64,000 bases of DNA from Plecoglossus altivelis (Eukaryota > Chordata > Actinopteri > Osmeriformes > Plecoglossidae). Below, piece by piece: positions 52,007 through 63,539 of this stretch. Location of the stretch: positions 4,073,332-4,137,331 of the forward strand of contig BROE01000015.1 in the NCBI GenBank assembly GCA_036571765.1, read 5' to 3'. The first letter of the stretch is position 1. Each line of letters opens with the position of its first letter. The notes beneath the pieces were generated by a model. The model was not told where the DNA came from and did not search any database. It saw only the letters and a list, made by a program, of their open reading frames with translations. Position numbers and translations under genes: made by a program.

Positions 52007-55000
52007 TTCTTAGTGCAAGAGTGCTTACCTGGTTATTAACCACAACATGTATTGTGCCGTGTGTGGTGTAGGAGGGCAGGTCGGAGAGGTGGAACGTCTC
52101 GTAGACAATACCTTGACCTGCAAACGCCGCGTCGCCGTGGAGCAGGATGGACATCACCTTGGAAGATCCAGATGGAAAGTGTGAGAGAGAGACATAGACA
52201 GTGAGAGAAAGACATAGACAGTGAGAGAGTGTGTGTGTGTTACCCTCTTCCCCTCCGTGTCCCCGCAGTAGAACTGCTCAGCCTTAGTCTTGCCCTGCAC
52301 CACTGGGTCCACCGCTTCCAGGTGGGAGGGGTTAGCCATGAGTGACAGCGTGATGTTCCTGTCCGTCACCCTGTTGATCCGTCGGTGGAACATCCCCAGA
52401 TGGTACTTGACGTCTCCGGAGCCCTGGGAGAGAGGGAGAGAGAGAGGTGGAGAGTGAGAGAGGGAGAGAGAGAGGGGGAGAGAGTGAGGGAGAGAGGGAA
52501 AGAGAGAGAGAGAGAGAGTGAGGGAGAGAGCGAAAGAGGTAGAGAGTATATACAGTATATATAATATACATATACAGTATATTTATAATGATATATAATA
52601 TCACCTAATAATTATTAATAGTAACAATCACAACCATAATAATAGTATGGGGTGTAGGATTGGAGTGGTCTGACAGTGCCTAAGGGACTTAGGCAGTGGT
52701 CAGGTTCTGACCTCGTCGGCTGCCTCCAGTTTGGAGTCGAACTGGCAAAAGATCTGCTCCAGCTCCTTGCGAATCACATTAGCCAATACGTTCAGCCTCC
52801 CCCTAAAGGGTGAGAGGAGCAGATTGTGTATACCAGATCATCCATTTTCTTTTCACACGACCCCCATGCAATCGTTTTCCTCTTTATTCAAACGCTAGTT
52901 CATTACGTTTTCTTCATCCAGACTATCTGTGGAATAAGGGGGGGCGGGGGAGCGCGCCCCATCTGGGACACAATACCTGTGGGGCATGCCCATGATGACG
53001 CTCTCCACCCCGCTGGCGCTCGACTTGTCGATGATGGTCTTCAGTGCGGGGATGAGTGACTCGCAGCCCTCCAGGCCGAAGCGCTTCTCCGATGACCACT
53101 TCCTCTGGAGGAACTCCTCGAACCTACCCCCGGGTGAAAGCAAGCGGAAGTCAGGCGGTTTGGCGTTCCACGCGACGGCAAACCCACCAGCCACACATCA
53201 TTTTACCAGGGATCCCCCCCCCTCTCCCTGCGAATTTCCCAAAAAGGGGTCAAGTAAAGTTCAGCTCATCCAGGAGCTCAACAGGGCGCCGCTACGTTTG
53301 GTTGGTTGGACGCCTATTCAGGCAGAGACGGGAGCCAGACATGGAGAACGTGAGGTGCTCCTTAGGGAAGGGAAGGAGGGGGGGAGGGAGGGAGGGGGGG
53401 AGAGAGGGGGGGAGGGGACGGACCTGGTGGAGCGAACCATGCGGGCCAGCAGGGTCCTCTTCTCCTCCAGGGTGAAGCGCATGACGCCAGGCCGCTCAAA
53501 TTTCTGGCGGATCCACTGGCACTGGTCCAGGTCGTTGATGAACATGAACTCCACCCCGATGTGCCGGCAGTACGCCATCTATGGCAGAGGATGTGGAGAA
53601 GGGGGGAGGGTGAGGGGGGCGCGCATCTCCGTTGGTGAGGGGGGGGGAGGAGGTGGAGAGAGGCCTTTTTTTTACCTCAAGGCGCCGAATGATTTCCCGA
53701 AGAGGCAGAGCGCTCTCGCTGCCCCCGATGAACGTGGTGGTGGGGAGCCGAAACACCTTGTCCAAGTCGGACTCGTCCAGGCCGTAGAAGCCTGCCGTGG
53801 CCGTGAAACAGAATGATGTGAGAGGGAGTTGAGGAGGGGCTAGGGTGAAAGGGGGGGGGGATTCTACCAGGTACAACAGATGAGCTAGAAGAGACTGTCG
53901 TCAGATCCGAAGCGACACGCTGGTTAGAAAAAGCGAAGCGCGACACTAAAAGCAAACAAACGAGCTCTAGGCTGGTTTAGTCAGAAGCGGAGAGATGTGA
54001 AAGTTTAAGGGGGAAACGGAAGAAAAGAACGATGATCCTACACCAGACAGATCATTTTTGTAAGGGTAGGGGGCGGGGATTGTGTTTGGGTAGGTATGCG
54101 TAAAGAACACCTTCACTTTAAATTTAGGGGAAAGTTCAACTAGTGAACAAGCAAAACGTGTGTCTGTTGTGTTGATATAAAAACCAGGATGTATTCCGAT
54201 CTCTGGTCTCCCTCTGGCTGAGATAAACAGCTCTTCCCTTCCCAGTTAAGTCCGTTTATAGTCCACGAGGCTCGGTATGTGTGTTTTCAACCCGGCGCAC
54301 TGAATGTTCTGGAAAACAAAGATAAGGGGCCACTGGTGACGCAACGAGTGCTCGTCAGCAAACAGACGCGTTCCCGCGCCCACCGACCTGACAGACACGC
54401 AGCTTCCAGAGAGTGTGCAATCTTTCACTCGCGTGCACCTTAACCACAGACACGTAAGGGACAAGACGCGTCTGCTTGTATCGAAGTAGGGAAATGTCAT
54501 ATGCACCCTGACGCAAGTCAAACCTCAATCTGCATGTGTGTGTGTGTGTGTGTCAAGTGCTTCGAGGGTGAAGGCTTAAATCGCCACAGAACTGATCGTT
54601 TTGAAGGCCTTGCTGCTTTGGACACCATTGTAACTAAAGGCACACGGCTGCATTCTAAACTGTACTCGGGTGCAGCCAAGGTGAGTTGTAGCGTCATCCA
54701 TACAGGTCTGCTCTACTTGTGCTAGCCAACCGGGCTAGCCTTGAGGAAACCTGAAATCTGGAGGTCTTTCCGCCACGGGTAGCCAGGCCACCCCTTGATC
54801 TCATCGGTCAAGGCGTCACGATACAGGCAGGAAAGATGACGTCTGCATGGACTCCTACCAAAATAACTGGGGCCTGCCAGCGAGCTATGCGGAGATACGC
54901 CCAGTCTAACGACGGATGCTAAAGGTTTGGACCGTGTCTTTGGCCCCTATCACTACCAGTGGTCTCTTCAAGGTACAGGAGAAAGATGGGGATTCAATTC

Positions 55001-56342
55001 CTTTGCAAACACTGAACACGCCAATTTGACAGCACGGACAGACCTACTACAGGTAGACCTAAGGACCTACGTAGGGGACTAGCATTTAGCTTACTAAATG
55101 CAGAGTTGGCCAGGCTATAAAAAGGGCTACATGGATAGCACTTGAGCTAATTTGATTGGAGGGTGTAAACACAACGGCAAGCTACGTTATGGTCCGTTCT
55201 ATTCCATCTAAATTAGTGGAATGTCATACTAAGCAGAGTTTACAGGAAGTGGACTACATGGCAAGTAGCATTGTAGGTAATGTAGGCATGTAATGGGTGC
55301 GTCATACCTCCAGCAGAGAGATCATAGAGACGGTCTTTGTATACAGAAATGTCTGCCGCATGCACACACACACAAATTAGTAAAGGAGATCATTTGGGGA
55401 CACACAAGTTCATGTCACTCCCCCACTGACCCTTCAAGTGGTACAAAATGTCTTTCTCTACCCCAAATGCTGTAACTTTCCTTTCAAGTACACAGTTTGC
55501 TGCTAGCAACACACCTGATTGAGAAGGAAAAGTTTACATTGGCATACTATGAACTGTACTTTCACAGGTAAGAACCATGAAAAATCTCTATGAACTGACC
55601 TTTCACAAGTCATAACCATAAAATAATCTCATCTACAACGCTAGTTAGGATGATGTAGAACACTGTTCCATACACCGTACAAAAAATGGATTTAGGCCTT
55701 GCAAATAACTTGTAGTCCAAGGGTCACAGTGTGTAGTTATGCCTAAGGATTGTAGACGAATGCGAGATCCTAACGTAGTGTTCACATTAACTAACTCCAC
55801 GGTCAGGCGAACTGGCCGTTACGGGGTTACCGTGGAAAGTAAGCGCGCCTGTCACCGTCGAGTGTTCTACTGCCTCGGAAAGCTATGGAAGGAGACGAAG
55901 ATGTCCAGACTGCGAGGAAGCGTGGCTCTCTTGTGGCTGCCCTACAAACCCGTCTGTCGACGTTCCCGCCCTCCCTTCCTCACCCAGCTTATCGTTGGAG
56001 GTGATGATGTCAGAAGGGGTGGGCTCCAGGTCGGCGGCCATGATGCCCAGGGGGTCCAGTTGAGCCACGTGGTGACCCCGGATCTACGCACGAGGGGGGG
56101 GGGCGGGGGTAGGGGGTGTTGCCCCAGGTAGAGAGGATGTGAGGGGAGTTGGAGAGTGTCCAGGTAGCGATGGATGGTGTTGGGGGTGAGCACATGCAAA
56201 TGGGGGGGGGTGAGAGAGGACCATCAAATAAAAAAAATTGACAAGCCCAGCACATACACGCACGTAACAAAAAACAGCAACGAAAACCGAAAGATGGGTA
56301 AGAAAGGATAGATCGGAAGGTAGGCAAATAGAACAGGAAAAA

Positions 56343-56376
<34 letters not shown>

Positions 56377-59300
56377 GCGAAAAAGAGAGAGATCTGATTG
56401 AACGCAGACATGCGAGGGTTGGTCCCAGCAGAGCAGGACAGCGGCGCTGCTGGTAGGAGGTCATCTCTCACCAACATTCTGGAAGCCCACTGTAACGGGG
56501 GCATCGTCAAAGTCTACACAGCTGATGTCCAGGGGGTCTAACTTGGCTACTTGGTGCCCCCGTACCTTAACACAAGACAACAGATCTCAGCATGGCATGC
56601 ATGCGTGGGTGTGTGCTGAAATGAGACAGTCACTTACCCAATCGCAATTTTCTGGTTTCATCCAGAATGTTCCGGATCATTTGCCCTCGTGAAGTGAATG
56701 ACAACTGTGTGTGTCAGAGAGACTACGTGTGCGTGCGCGTGTCTAGTCTTTACCAACAGAACTGGACGTAAATTGAAACATACCATTGCACCATCTGTGT
56801 AATTACGTTGAGGAGCCCCTATTGCTTGTTTGTGGGACTAAAACTCAACTCCAAGTCAGAGGGCAGGCCTGTTAATCGATGTCATGCGGATCCTATGTTC
56901 ATGTTTAACATGTCAAAACATCCTGGGAAGACACGAGATGGAGTGATGCTGCATGTTTACCGTTGAAGTCCTCATGCTGATATGCAACTTTATGATCGCG
57001 TGCGTGTGTGTGTGTGTATTTGTGTTCTTTCCATGGCTGATTGATGACTGAAAAGTAATGACGACAGGCTCACTAACTACCAAGTCTGGCTGGTGCTGAT
57101 ATCCTGTTTGCAACTTCATAGACGGACAGGGAGTGGATGTCGACGTGCGTGTAAATGTGTACCTGGTATGCTCGTATGAGCGACTGTACAGCTAAGTGGT
57201 CCTCCACGAGTTTCTCCACGTTAGGTTGCGCCCCAACAAGAGCCTTGGCATGAGCCAATCCCTGGGCTAGACCGCCCAGAGGAGGGGGGCTCTGATAGGC
57301 TGCGCCCGGCGGAGCCCCGGCGTTGGCGTTGCGAAAGAAGATATCCCAGGACTGTAATAGGACACAGGACAGGTTAGGGATGATTTAAACGGTTTACAGC
57401 ATGGACACATGGGCATTGTGTGTGTGTGTTACTCTCAGGTCAAGGCTCTTAGGTCATAGGTATAAAGTGTTACACGTTGCAGGTCTTAGGATTAAGTACA
57501 TAAGGCAAACAAGCAAAGAGCACACAAACTGTGTTTGTGACCTATGACCTCGCATCTCTCACACATAACCCCACCTGACCTGCGTGCAGCCAAATCTGGT
57601 CTTTGACACGTTCGCTGGCACAGACGCCAGAGTGTGTGTCCGAGCCAACCCCTTACACACGCACGCGCAAACTACTGAGTAATGCTGAGCTTGAGTTTCT
57701 AACCTGAGAAGAAATCTAAATTGGCTTACTGGCAGTGAGCAGCTTTGGGAGGGATCTGTTTGCTACACCATGACACGGAGGGCCAGAGCCACTGGCCTAC
57801 TTCATACCGTAATGCCACGCAGCTGCAATTTCTCCTCTTGGATCGACAAGGTTTTTCCTCTGTCTACTGAAGGATAAGCACACTGTACGAGGTGCAATGT
57901 CAACCTACGGGACCATGTGGCGGACACACCAACAAGCACATGCACAGACGCACGCCATACAACCTGATTGCGTCGACCCTAGTGCCACCTAGTAAGCACC
58001 AGACAATGCCTGCAGAGGGTCTGTTGTAGAGTGAGAGAGTGAGAGTGAGAGAGAGACAGAGAGAGTGACAGAGAGAGAAAGGAAGCACAGACGGACCAAT
58101 CAGAAAGAATAACTGACTGATCTCTAAAAGCTTATTTGTTCTTCCACTGTCTTCTGATTTGACCCAGGTAGGACCTCTCAGCACTCAAGCATCATGGATC
58201 CTCAACTGAGTTTAGTCCCCACAAGCATCATCCTACAATATCGTGATGTGGCTAGTGATGGGCGATATTTACAATGTTTTATCTCGATATTGTCAAAATG
58301 TTTTACAATATTCAATATCTTTCTCGATATGTTTGCCTTTTGTTTTAAATAATAAAAAACATGATTTTCTTTTCCCCCCATAAAAAAACAATTTAGATCA
58401 AATAGCTTTTGTTACAAAGTACAAAATGTGTAGTACAAAATGTTACTAAAAGGGAACATCATATTGGACATTTGGCACGTTCTTTGGGAAAGTTTGTACG
58501 ATATTGACGATATTTTTACATTTTACATCGTCAAAATTATTGCGATATTATCTCCAATATTCGATATATCGCCCAGCTCTAGCTGTTGCCACATCACATA
58601 TTGGTCTGTCTGAAAGGTTTGTGGGGGGTCATTGAGCAAGAGCCAAAAAAGCCCTCGGTGGGATCCTTGACGGACAGCTAGCTGGTAACGGAAACAATAA
58701 TTAAAGATGTGTGTGTTTTTGGGGGGAAGGGGAAGTGTGAACTGCTTAAATTGCGACAATTATTTGTGTTTCCGCACTGGGGTGAGGGCACATCCCCAGT
58801 GACAACAGCAGGGGCCTCCAGCCAGCCCTGTAGGGACACGCGAAGCTGATGGCTACGTGCATGTGAGTGTATGTGCTTGTCTTCATCTTAGCAGGCAAAC
58901 AACCGAACAACCCCGAGAATCGCCACCTCAGACGCTTCATCGAGCAAGCATCACTTCCCTCTTCTGTGCACACGGACACGTGCGCTGTCTAGCACACACA
59001 ACCAACAGGATAGGGCCTATTTGACTAACTTTTGTCCCACTGCCTTTTGACCGAACGATCCCCGTCAACCTTTCAGTCGGAGTCGTTGCACAGCATTTTG
59101 ACACTGTTGACCCGGGCGTCATGTGCTCATATGATACGACGAACAGCCTGTGTTTGCTTTCTCCCAGCACAAACCACATTTGCAAAACACACACGCTTAC
59201 CTTGTGTACACTCCTAGGGTTCTCTAACCAAGAAAAGTACATCTCCTCAACGTAGTTAGAACTCGTCCCGTTTAGAAACGGCTCGGCAGCCACCGGCGCG

Positions 59301-59434
59301 TTCAGCTGCCTGGTTGGCTGAAACGTCCTCAAAGCCCCTCCCACTGCTGCAGGCTTGACGTGCGATAGGCCCTGAGCACTCTGGGAGGCAGGGATTGGCC
59401 GTAGCCTTGCGACCGTAGTCCTTAAGCGGTGCAT
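47751..59434 (-). CDS. ogdh: 2-oxoglutarate dehydrogenase E1 (22 exons in each transcript, ~1050 aa)
   Basis: Mitochondrial thiamine-diphosphate E1 of the 2-oxoglutarate dehydrogenase complex (TCA cycle). Exons 5'->3': 59201-59434, 57163-57351, then either 56472-56565 or 55984-56083, then 53676-53791, 53424-53578, 52977-53123, 52712-52802, 52244-52423, 52029-52157, 51737-51916, 51499-51651, 51299-51401, 50935-51063, 50497-50647, 50132-50259, 49864-50042, 49617-49688, 49048-49176, 48892-48964, 48493-48656, 48063-48217, 47751-47946. Phases agree. Presequence MHRLRTTVARLRPIPASQS, then the E2-binding/N-terminal [30 protein letters not shown], active-site GMPHRGRL, HGDAAFAGQGIVYE (ThDP/Mg site), MARSSPYPTDVARV-like segment, [107 protein letters not shown]. 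The last ~35 residues depart from the family (see findings). Start at 59434 matches family length. Sequence favours OGDH over OGDHL. Confidence 0.96.
47949..47983. repeat. (CA)n microsatellite at the last ogdh acceptor
   Basis: About 17 CA units; in the gene sense (TG)n runs right up to the acceptor TAG of the terminal exon (47947-47949), so there is no ordinary pyrimidine tract. Confidence 0.9.
50268..50400. repeat. GA-rich purine tract in ogdh intron
   Basis: GGAGGGAGAGGAGGGAAG units on +, just upstream (gene sense) of exon 50132-50259, forming an extended CT tract before its acceptor. Confidence 0.9.
50875..50923. repeat. (GT)n microsatellite, ~24 units, ogdh intron
   Basis: Pure GT run 12 bp from the donor of exon 50935-51063. 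Confidence 0.94.
51215..51248. repeat. (GA)n microsatellite, ogdh intron
   Basis: About 16 GA units between exons 51299-51401 and 50935-51063. Confidence 0.92.
51967..52009. repeat. (GA)n microsatellite, ogdh intron
   Basis: About 18 GA units between exons 52029-52157 and 51737-51916. Confidence 0.92.
52425..52545. repeat. GA-rich tract followed by AT/TA run, ogdh intron
   Basis: GAGAGGGAGAGAGAGAGG units up to about 52545, followed by an AT-rich ATATATAATATACATATACAG stretch to about 52600. Confidence 0.9.
53792..55983 (-). other. ogdh intron between exon 3a and exon 4; no gene seen
   Basis: 2.2 kb of mostly unique sequence with a short GT repeat at 54535-54553. Small frames show no recognisable protein. 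Confidence 0.6.
55984..56083 (-). other. ogdh: ogdh alternative exon 3, version a (100 bp)
   Basis: Encodes [32 protein letters not shown], the equivalent of human [20 protein letters not shown] and following residues. Same entry and exit phase as version b, so either can be used but not both. Confidence 0.92.
56345..56373. repeat. Poly(A) homopolymer between the two alternative ogdh exons
   Basis: 29 A on + (T in the gene sense) about 100 bp downstream of alternative exon b. Confidence 0.9.
56472..56565 (-). other. ogdh: ogdh alternative exon 3, version b (94 bp)
   Basis: Encodes VRGHQVAKLDPLDIS, VDFDDAPVTVGFQNV; acceptor TTAAG at its 5' side and donor GTGAGAG. It matches the alternative exon of mammalian OGDH (ISCVNFDDAPVTV type). 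It starts at phase 0 and ends at phase 1, as does version a. Confidence 0.9.
58252..58582. mobile_element. MITE-like terminal inverted repeat element in ogdh intron 2
   Basis: Ends CTAGTGATGGGCGATAT and (reverse complement) CTAGAGCTGGGCGATATAT, with internal CGATATTG/CAATATCG-type inverted segments and an AT-rich body of 331 bp. No open frame. The GGGCGATAT end motif is common in fish non-autonomous DNA transposons as far as I know. Confidence 0.75.
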
Positions 59435-60459
59435 GATAGCCAATCAGAAGAGGCGCCTCTAACGGTAACCAGAAAGACGATAACAAGTTCTGACGTCAGA
59501 AAATACGGACGCTCCGTTGGTGTGTGCAAACTGTAACGAGGAGTGTGCCTGTCCACTTCCTGGCCTGGTTCTTTAATAGTCTCTGTCTTTCCCTGGGCCG
59601 GTTTTCAGGTTGTGACACCCTGTTAAAAGTAAAAATAAAGATCACTCCATTAGACAGTGTGACTTCATCTCCCTCTGGTCCACCTCTGATGCATTGTATG
59701 CTAAACCTATTGAAATACCATAAGTATCTCTGTCATATGGTGCAGGGATACTCATATGACAAAAACATATGTAACATCTATTCTAAAAATAGTGTAGGGT
59801 AGCAGGCATTGTGACTTTGCTTCTCCATATGGATTTGTACAAATTTTTTACTGCTATTCCTCACAATCTTTGTTTCTCAAATCTCTCTAGACTGTCACAC
59901 GCACATACTTGAATATTGCGTCTACAACTTCTATGCAAGAGCCAGAACGTTAGTTAGTCCCCCTTTGGATGAATTATACAGGCAATACATTGTTTCACGT
60001 GCTCAGACAGCAATGCGGCAGGGCGAGACTCATCGTCGCCAATTTTTCTTGGATCTAGCGAAGGACTAGATATTAATACCCAATGAACACTGGACCTTAC
60101 TCCTCACGTTTTGTCTAAACGGATGATTTAAGCACGACCTTGAAAGCGCGCTTCCTGTGCTTCTGAACGCATCATAAGCATTTGTACACCTGCCAGATCG
60201 TGCGGCGTGCCATCACAAAAGTATCTGGCCAGCTATTTCACTTGAACAATTAAATCCTTTAACCATGCAGCTGATGCGTTCGCAGTTAGACAAGCCAGGA
60301 TAGTGTATTATAAAACAGACCAATTCAAGAATTAGCGAGCTAAGTAACTTAGCTTAGCGCAGCTAGCTAGTCTAGCTAGATGTGCTATATTTTCTATATG
60401 GCTCTAATAGCCTACGCTGAGTGAACAAGTGGAATTTTCAGAGTAGAGCGCATACTTAC

Positions 60460-60645
60460 TTTGGCCAGTCTCTGTACCTAGTTTTTGTTTTGAGATGTAT
60501 CAGTTGCTCACAGGCTGACAGAGATGCACGGTCCCAGGCAGAAGTCTTGGTAGATAAACCAGCTTTGTAGGTCGTGTCTGGCTCTCTGGCACTGTCCGAT
60601 TCATTCGAGTGCTGATATTCAGCATCACGTTGTCGAACCTACGTC
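60460..60645 (-). promoter_or_regulatory. Probable ogdh non-coding first exon and promoter
   Basis: On the - strand, TGGCCAAA|GTAAGTATG at 60460/60459 is a strong donor, about 1 kb upstream of the ATG exon, whose acceptor would be near 59608 (CTGAAAACC region) or closer. Vertebrate OGDH genes have a non-coding exon 1. The 5' limit is a guess. Confidence 0.45.
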
Positions 60646-61298
60646 AAAGAGGCGGTAAAACTATACGGAGGCACCAAACTAAATTTCTGAAGCTGGAACT
60701 GGATTTGGGAAACGCGCATATACGAGACGCTGTGTAGATGGAATTGATTTGTGCACGTTTACGTGTATATTGTTATACAAATCGTTTTTCTAGTATGTAG
60801 TATCGAATCAATACATGTTTTATTGAAAAGGGCTGCGATTTAGTTATACTGTTGTGTAGGGAATTAAAAGATCTGCTGTATGCTGTATTAGATCATCTGG
60901 CGGCTACTCGCACCTAATTCAGTTTGAGAGTTAATAGTGCCGAGCACCTTTTAATCGTTAGCAATTGATTATATGGTAGCTGAGTTGTCCTCCTTAGATC
61001 GTCTTCTTGATACAAACGTAATGTTTTTGGTTCTGTGCTCTCTGACTGGTTGGAAGTTCAAATAAAACTTTGTCATCAGTCGATGAATGAATGCAGAAGT
61101 CCTTATCTAATCTGAGGTAGACACATGCAGAATAGACTTGCACATACACACTCACTCACACGCAGCAGAATAGGACAGGATGGGGGGGGGGGGGGGCTGC
61201 CTGAGTTTCTCTTTCGATCTGCGTGTGTGCAAAGGTAAACATCATGGGCGAGAGAAGGATAAGGTTAGGGAGGGATCTGCATTGAATTATTTGTTTTT

Positions 61299-61304
61299 TT
61301 TATT
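61299..61304 (-). terminator. Poly(A) signal AATAAA, camk2b
   Basis: Canonical hexamer on the - strand in the presumed 3'UTR. Confidence 0.45.
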
Positions 61305-63295
61305 TGTCATACACTGAAAACACATTTGATCATTATCGAGCACAAGGAAGTAACATGGAAGAACATCTTTATTATGAGAAGATTCAAAAGGACAAAAGAG
61401 CAATAATTGGATTCACGTCGCATTCTTCATTTTTTCAGTTACAAATTGTTTTCACCTTTTCATCCAACCCCGTGCCGAATAGGAATGACGAGGCCCATTT
61501 AAAGCACTTAAGGTAGGGTAGGTCACGCCAAACCTCAGCTCAAGGGTCAGAATTCTATATGTCCTGTCCGCAGATTAGAAACCATCATGCACCTTGCATG
61601 AGTGGTTAACGAAATATGCGATGAATTCCATTGCCATCCCATAAACACACCAAGATTAGCACTAGGAACGAGGGAGTACATTTACAACAGGAGGCGAGAA
61701 TAATAAAGAAAAGACATACGAAAACACCCACATCTATGACCGGGCATAGACGAGAAACATCAATGACATTAACCTCTTGGGTTTCACTGCCGTTGATGTT
61801 GACAAACGATTTTATGACAGACAGTCCACGTGGCTAGAAAGACAGCGCATGCGTAGCTGAAGTATGAACTCATCACAGTCTTCAAAGACGTCTGCCTCTC
61901 TCTCTCGTTCTCTCTTTATCTTCCTGCCGTTATCTATTTCGTTCTCTCTCGTTTCATCAATTCAAGAAGACTCCCTCAGTACTTCGTTAATGTTCAGCCC
62001 AGTATCTGCTTTTATTTAACCGTTCATAAGTCTAAGTGTGTGTGAGTGTGTTGTTTAAACTCAAAAGATAAATTCGAAACACCAATGGTCTGCAATGAAA
62101 TAGTGTACCATTAGCCGACCAAATCTCATTTATGTAATAGAGAGGACAACATGATATATGAAGTTGTTAAATGCCTGTGTATTAGTGCGTCAACTGAAAA
62201 CCTGAACATCACACTCAAACACTGTATGGAGCATTTTCTACTTGACAATGCCACTAACCAATCCACTCCGCGTGACTTTGTACAAAGGCATGCTACAATC
62301 ATCACTATAATATCTCTTCATTGTCGTCTCAGATATCTCACTTTCAAGACAAAAATAGTTTATGCCCTTTGAGAGCTCAGAAAATAGACAGTAGTTTATC
62401 ATCAACCAGCATTCAGTAGAAAATTACCGTAACACACAAAACACCCAATTTAGCGGCATATTTAAATATCATGCAGAAAAAAATCACGTACACTCTTGTA
62501 AAGTCATCACCATAAAATCAGAGTAATACAATACAGATATAGTTATTGTTTTAAAACCTTTTGTCATTTTCGTGACTTGTGATTACTTGAAAGGTTAAAT
62601 ACGCAGAGTATCAAGTAAGAACCAGTATACATTTAGCATGCTGCATGATGATTAGCAGAGAAAAGGGAAAAACCTTACACAGTTGATCCAAAGGTAAGCA
62701 AAAACATTTACTGCAGGTTCAACTAAACTAAAACAGGGGATTTGAAACTTCAATTTAATGAAAGACAAAACAAAATAGCATCAAAACATGTCCACAGCAT
62801 TCTCTGTGAGACATATGGTTAAATTGATCTTACAGTCAAGTCTTGCTCATGCAACAAACACAACCACTAATAATAATTACAACAAATTCATGCTAAGCTT
62901 TAAAAAAAATCATGAACAGTTTTAAATTGGCCATTAATTATACTGTACAATTCAAATGGGACAAGAAGACTCTGAAGTCATAGTAGTATAATAGTCATAA
63001 TCATGGTACATGGAATGAAAACGAAATCCTAGAAGTGTGTGCCAGAGCCCTATGGCATAGGAAAGGGGAGGGCAGCGAGTGACAGGATAGTAGTGCTGAG
63101 CTCACCACAATACCGTACTGATGCTTGGAGAAGCTGGAGGGGTTTGCTCTGTGACCGATATGCTCTTTGATGTCGTATGCGTGCGGATGCAGGAGTAGAA
63201 AGGGTCGTGTTGGTGCCACCATGTCAACAGAGGTGACCGAGGCCTGCAGGGAAGAAACAGAGGACACACGATGACCACTGCGCTCTTTTCAATCT

Positions 63296-63423
63296 CCCTC
63301 CCTCCCTTTCTTCCTTCTTTCTTTCTTTCTTTCTTTCTTTCTTTCCTTCCTTTCTTTCTTCCTCCCTCCCTCCCTCCCTCCCTCTCCCTCTCCCTTTCCC
63401 TCCCCCTTTCCCCTCCCTCCTCC
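63296..63423. repeat. CTTT/CCTT/CCCT microsatellite near camk2b 3' end
   Basis: (CTTT)n then (CCCT)n on +; it is purine-rich in the camk2b sense strand, opposite to the tracts in zmiz2 and ogdh. Confidence 0.93.
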
Positions 63424-63539
63424 TGTCTTCCCATATGTTTGTTCTTCATGCACTTCTCATTCAGCTCTCCTGTGACGCCACTGACGTGTGTAACAGAGTG
63501 TATGAGCGTTAACCGTGTGTGTGTGTGTGTGCGTGTACC

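Larger units (their letters stand above)
60646..63539 (-). other. camk2b 3'UTR region and camk2b-ogdh intergenic DNA
   Basis: AATAAA on the - strand at 61299-61304 would close a ~2.2-kb camk2b 3'UTR. Contains a G homopolymer (about 61182-61196). A candidate spliced exon at 63106-63243 is described in the findings. No other gene recognised. Confidence 0.5.

Noticed and set aside
52986..53816. + strand frame of 276 codons
   Set aside because: Antisense shadow of three ogdh exons; the reverse strand carries the conserved protein.
47751..59434. Calling this gene ogdhl because parg is adjacent
   Set aside because: Residues throughout ([20 protein letters not shown] with the alternative exon, [17 protein letters not shown]) and the camk2b/zmiz2/ppia neighbours fit OGDH.
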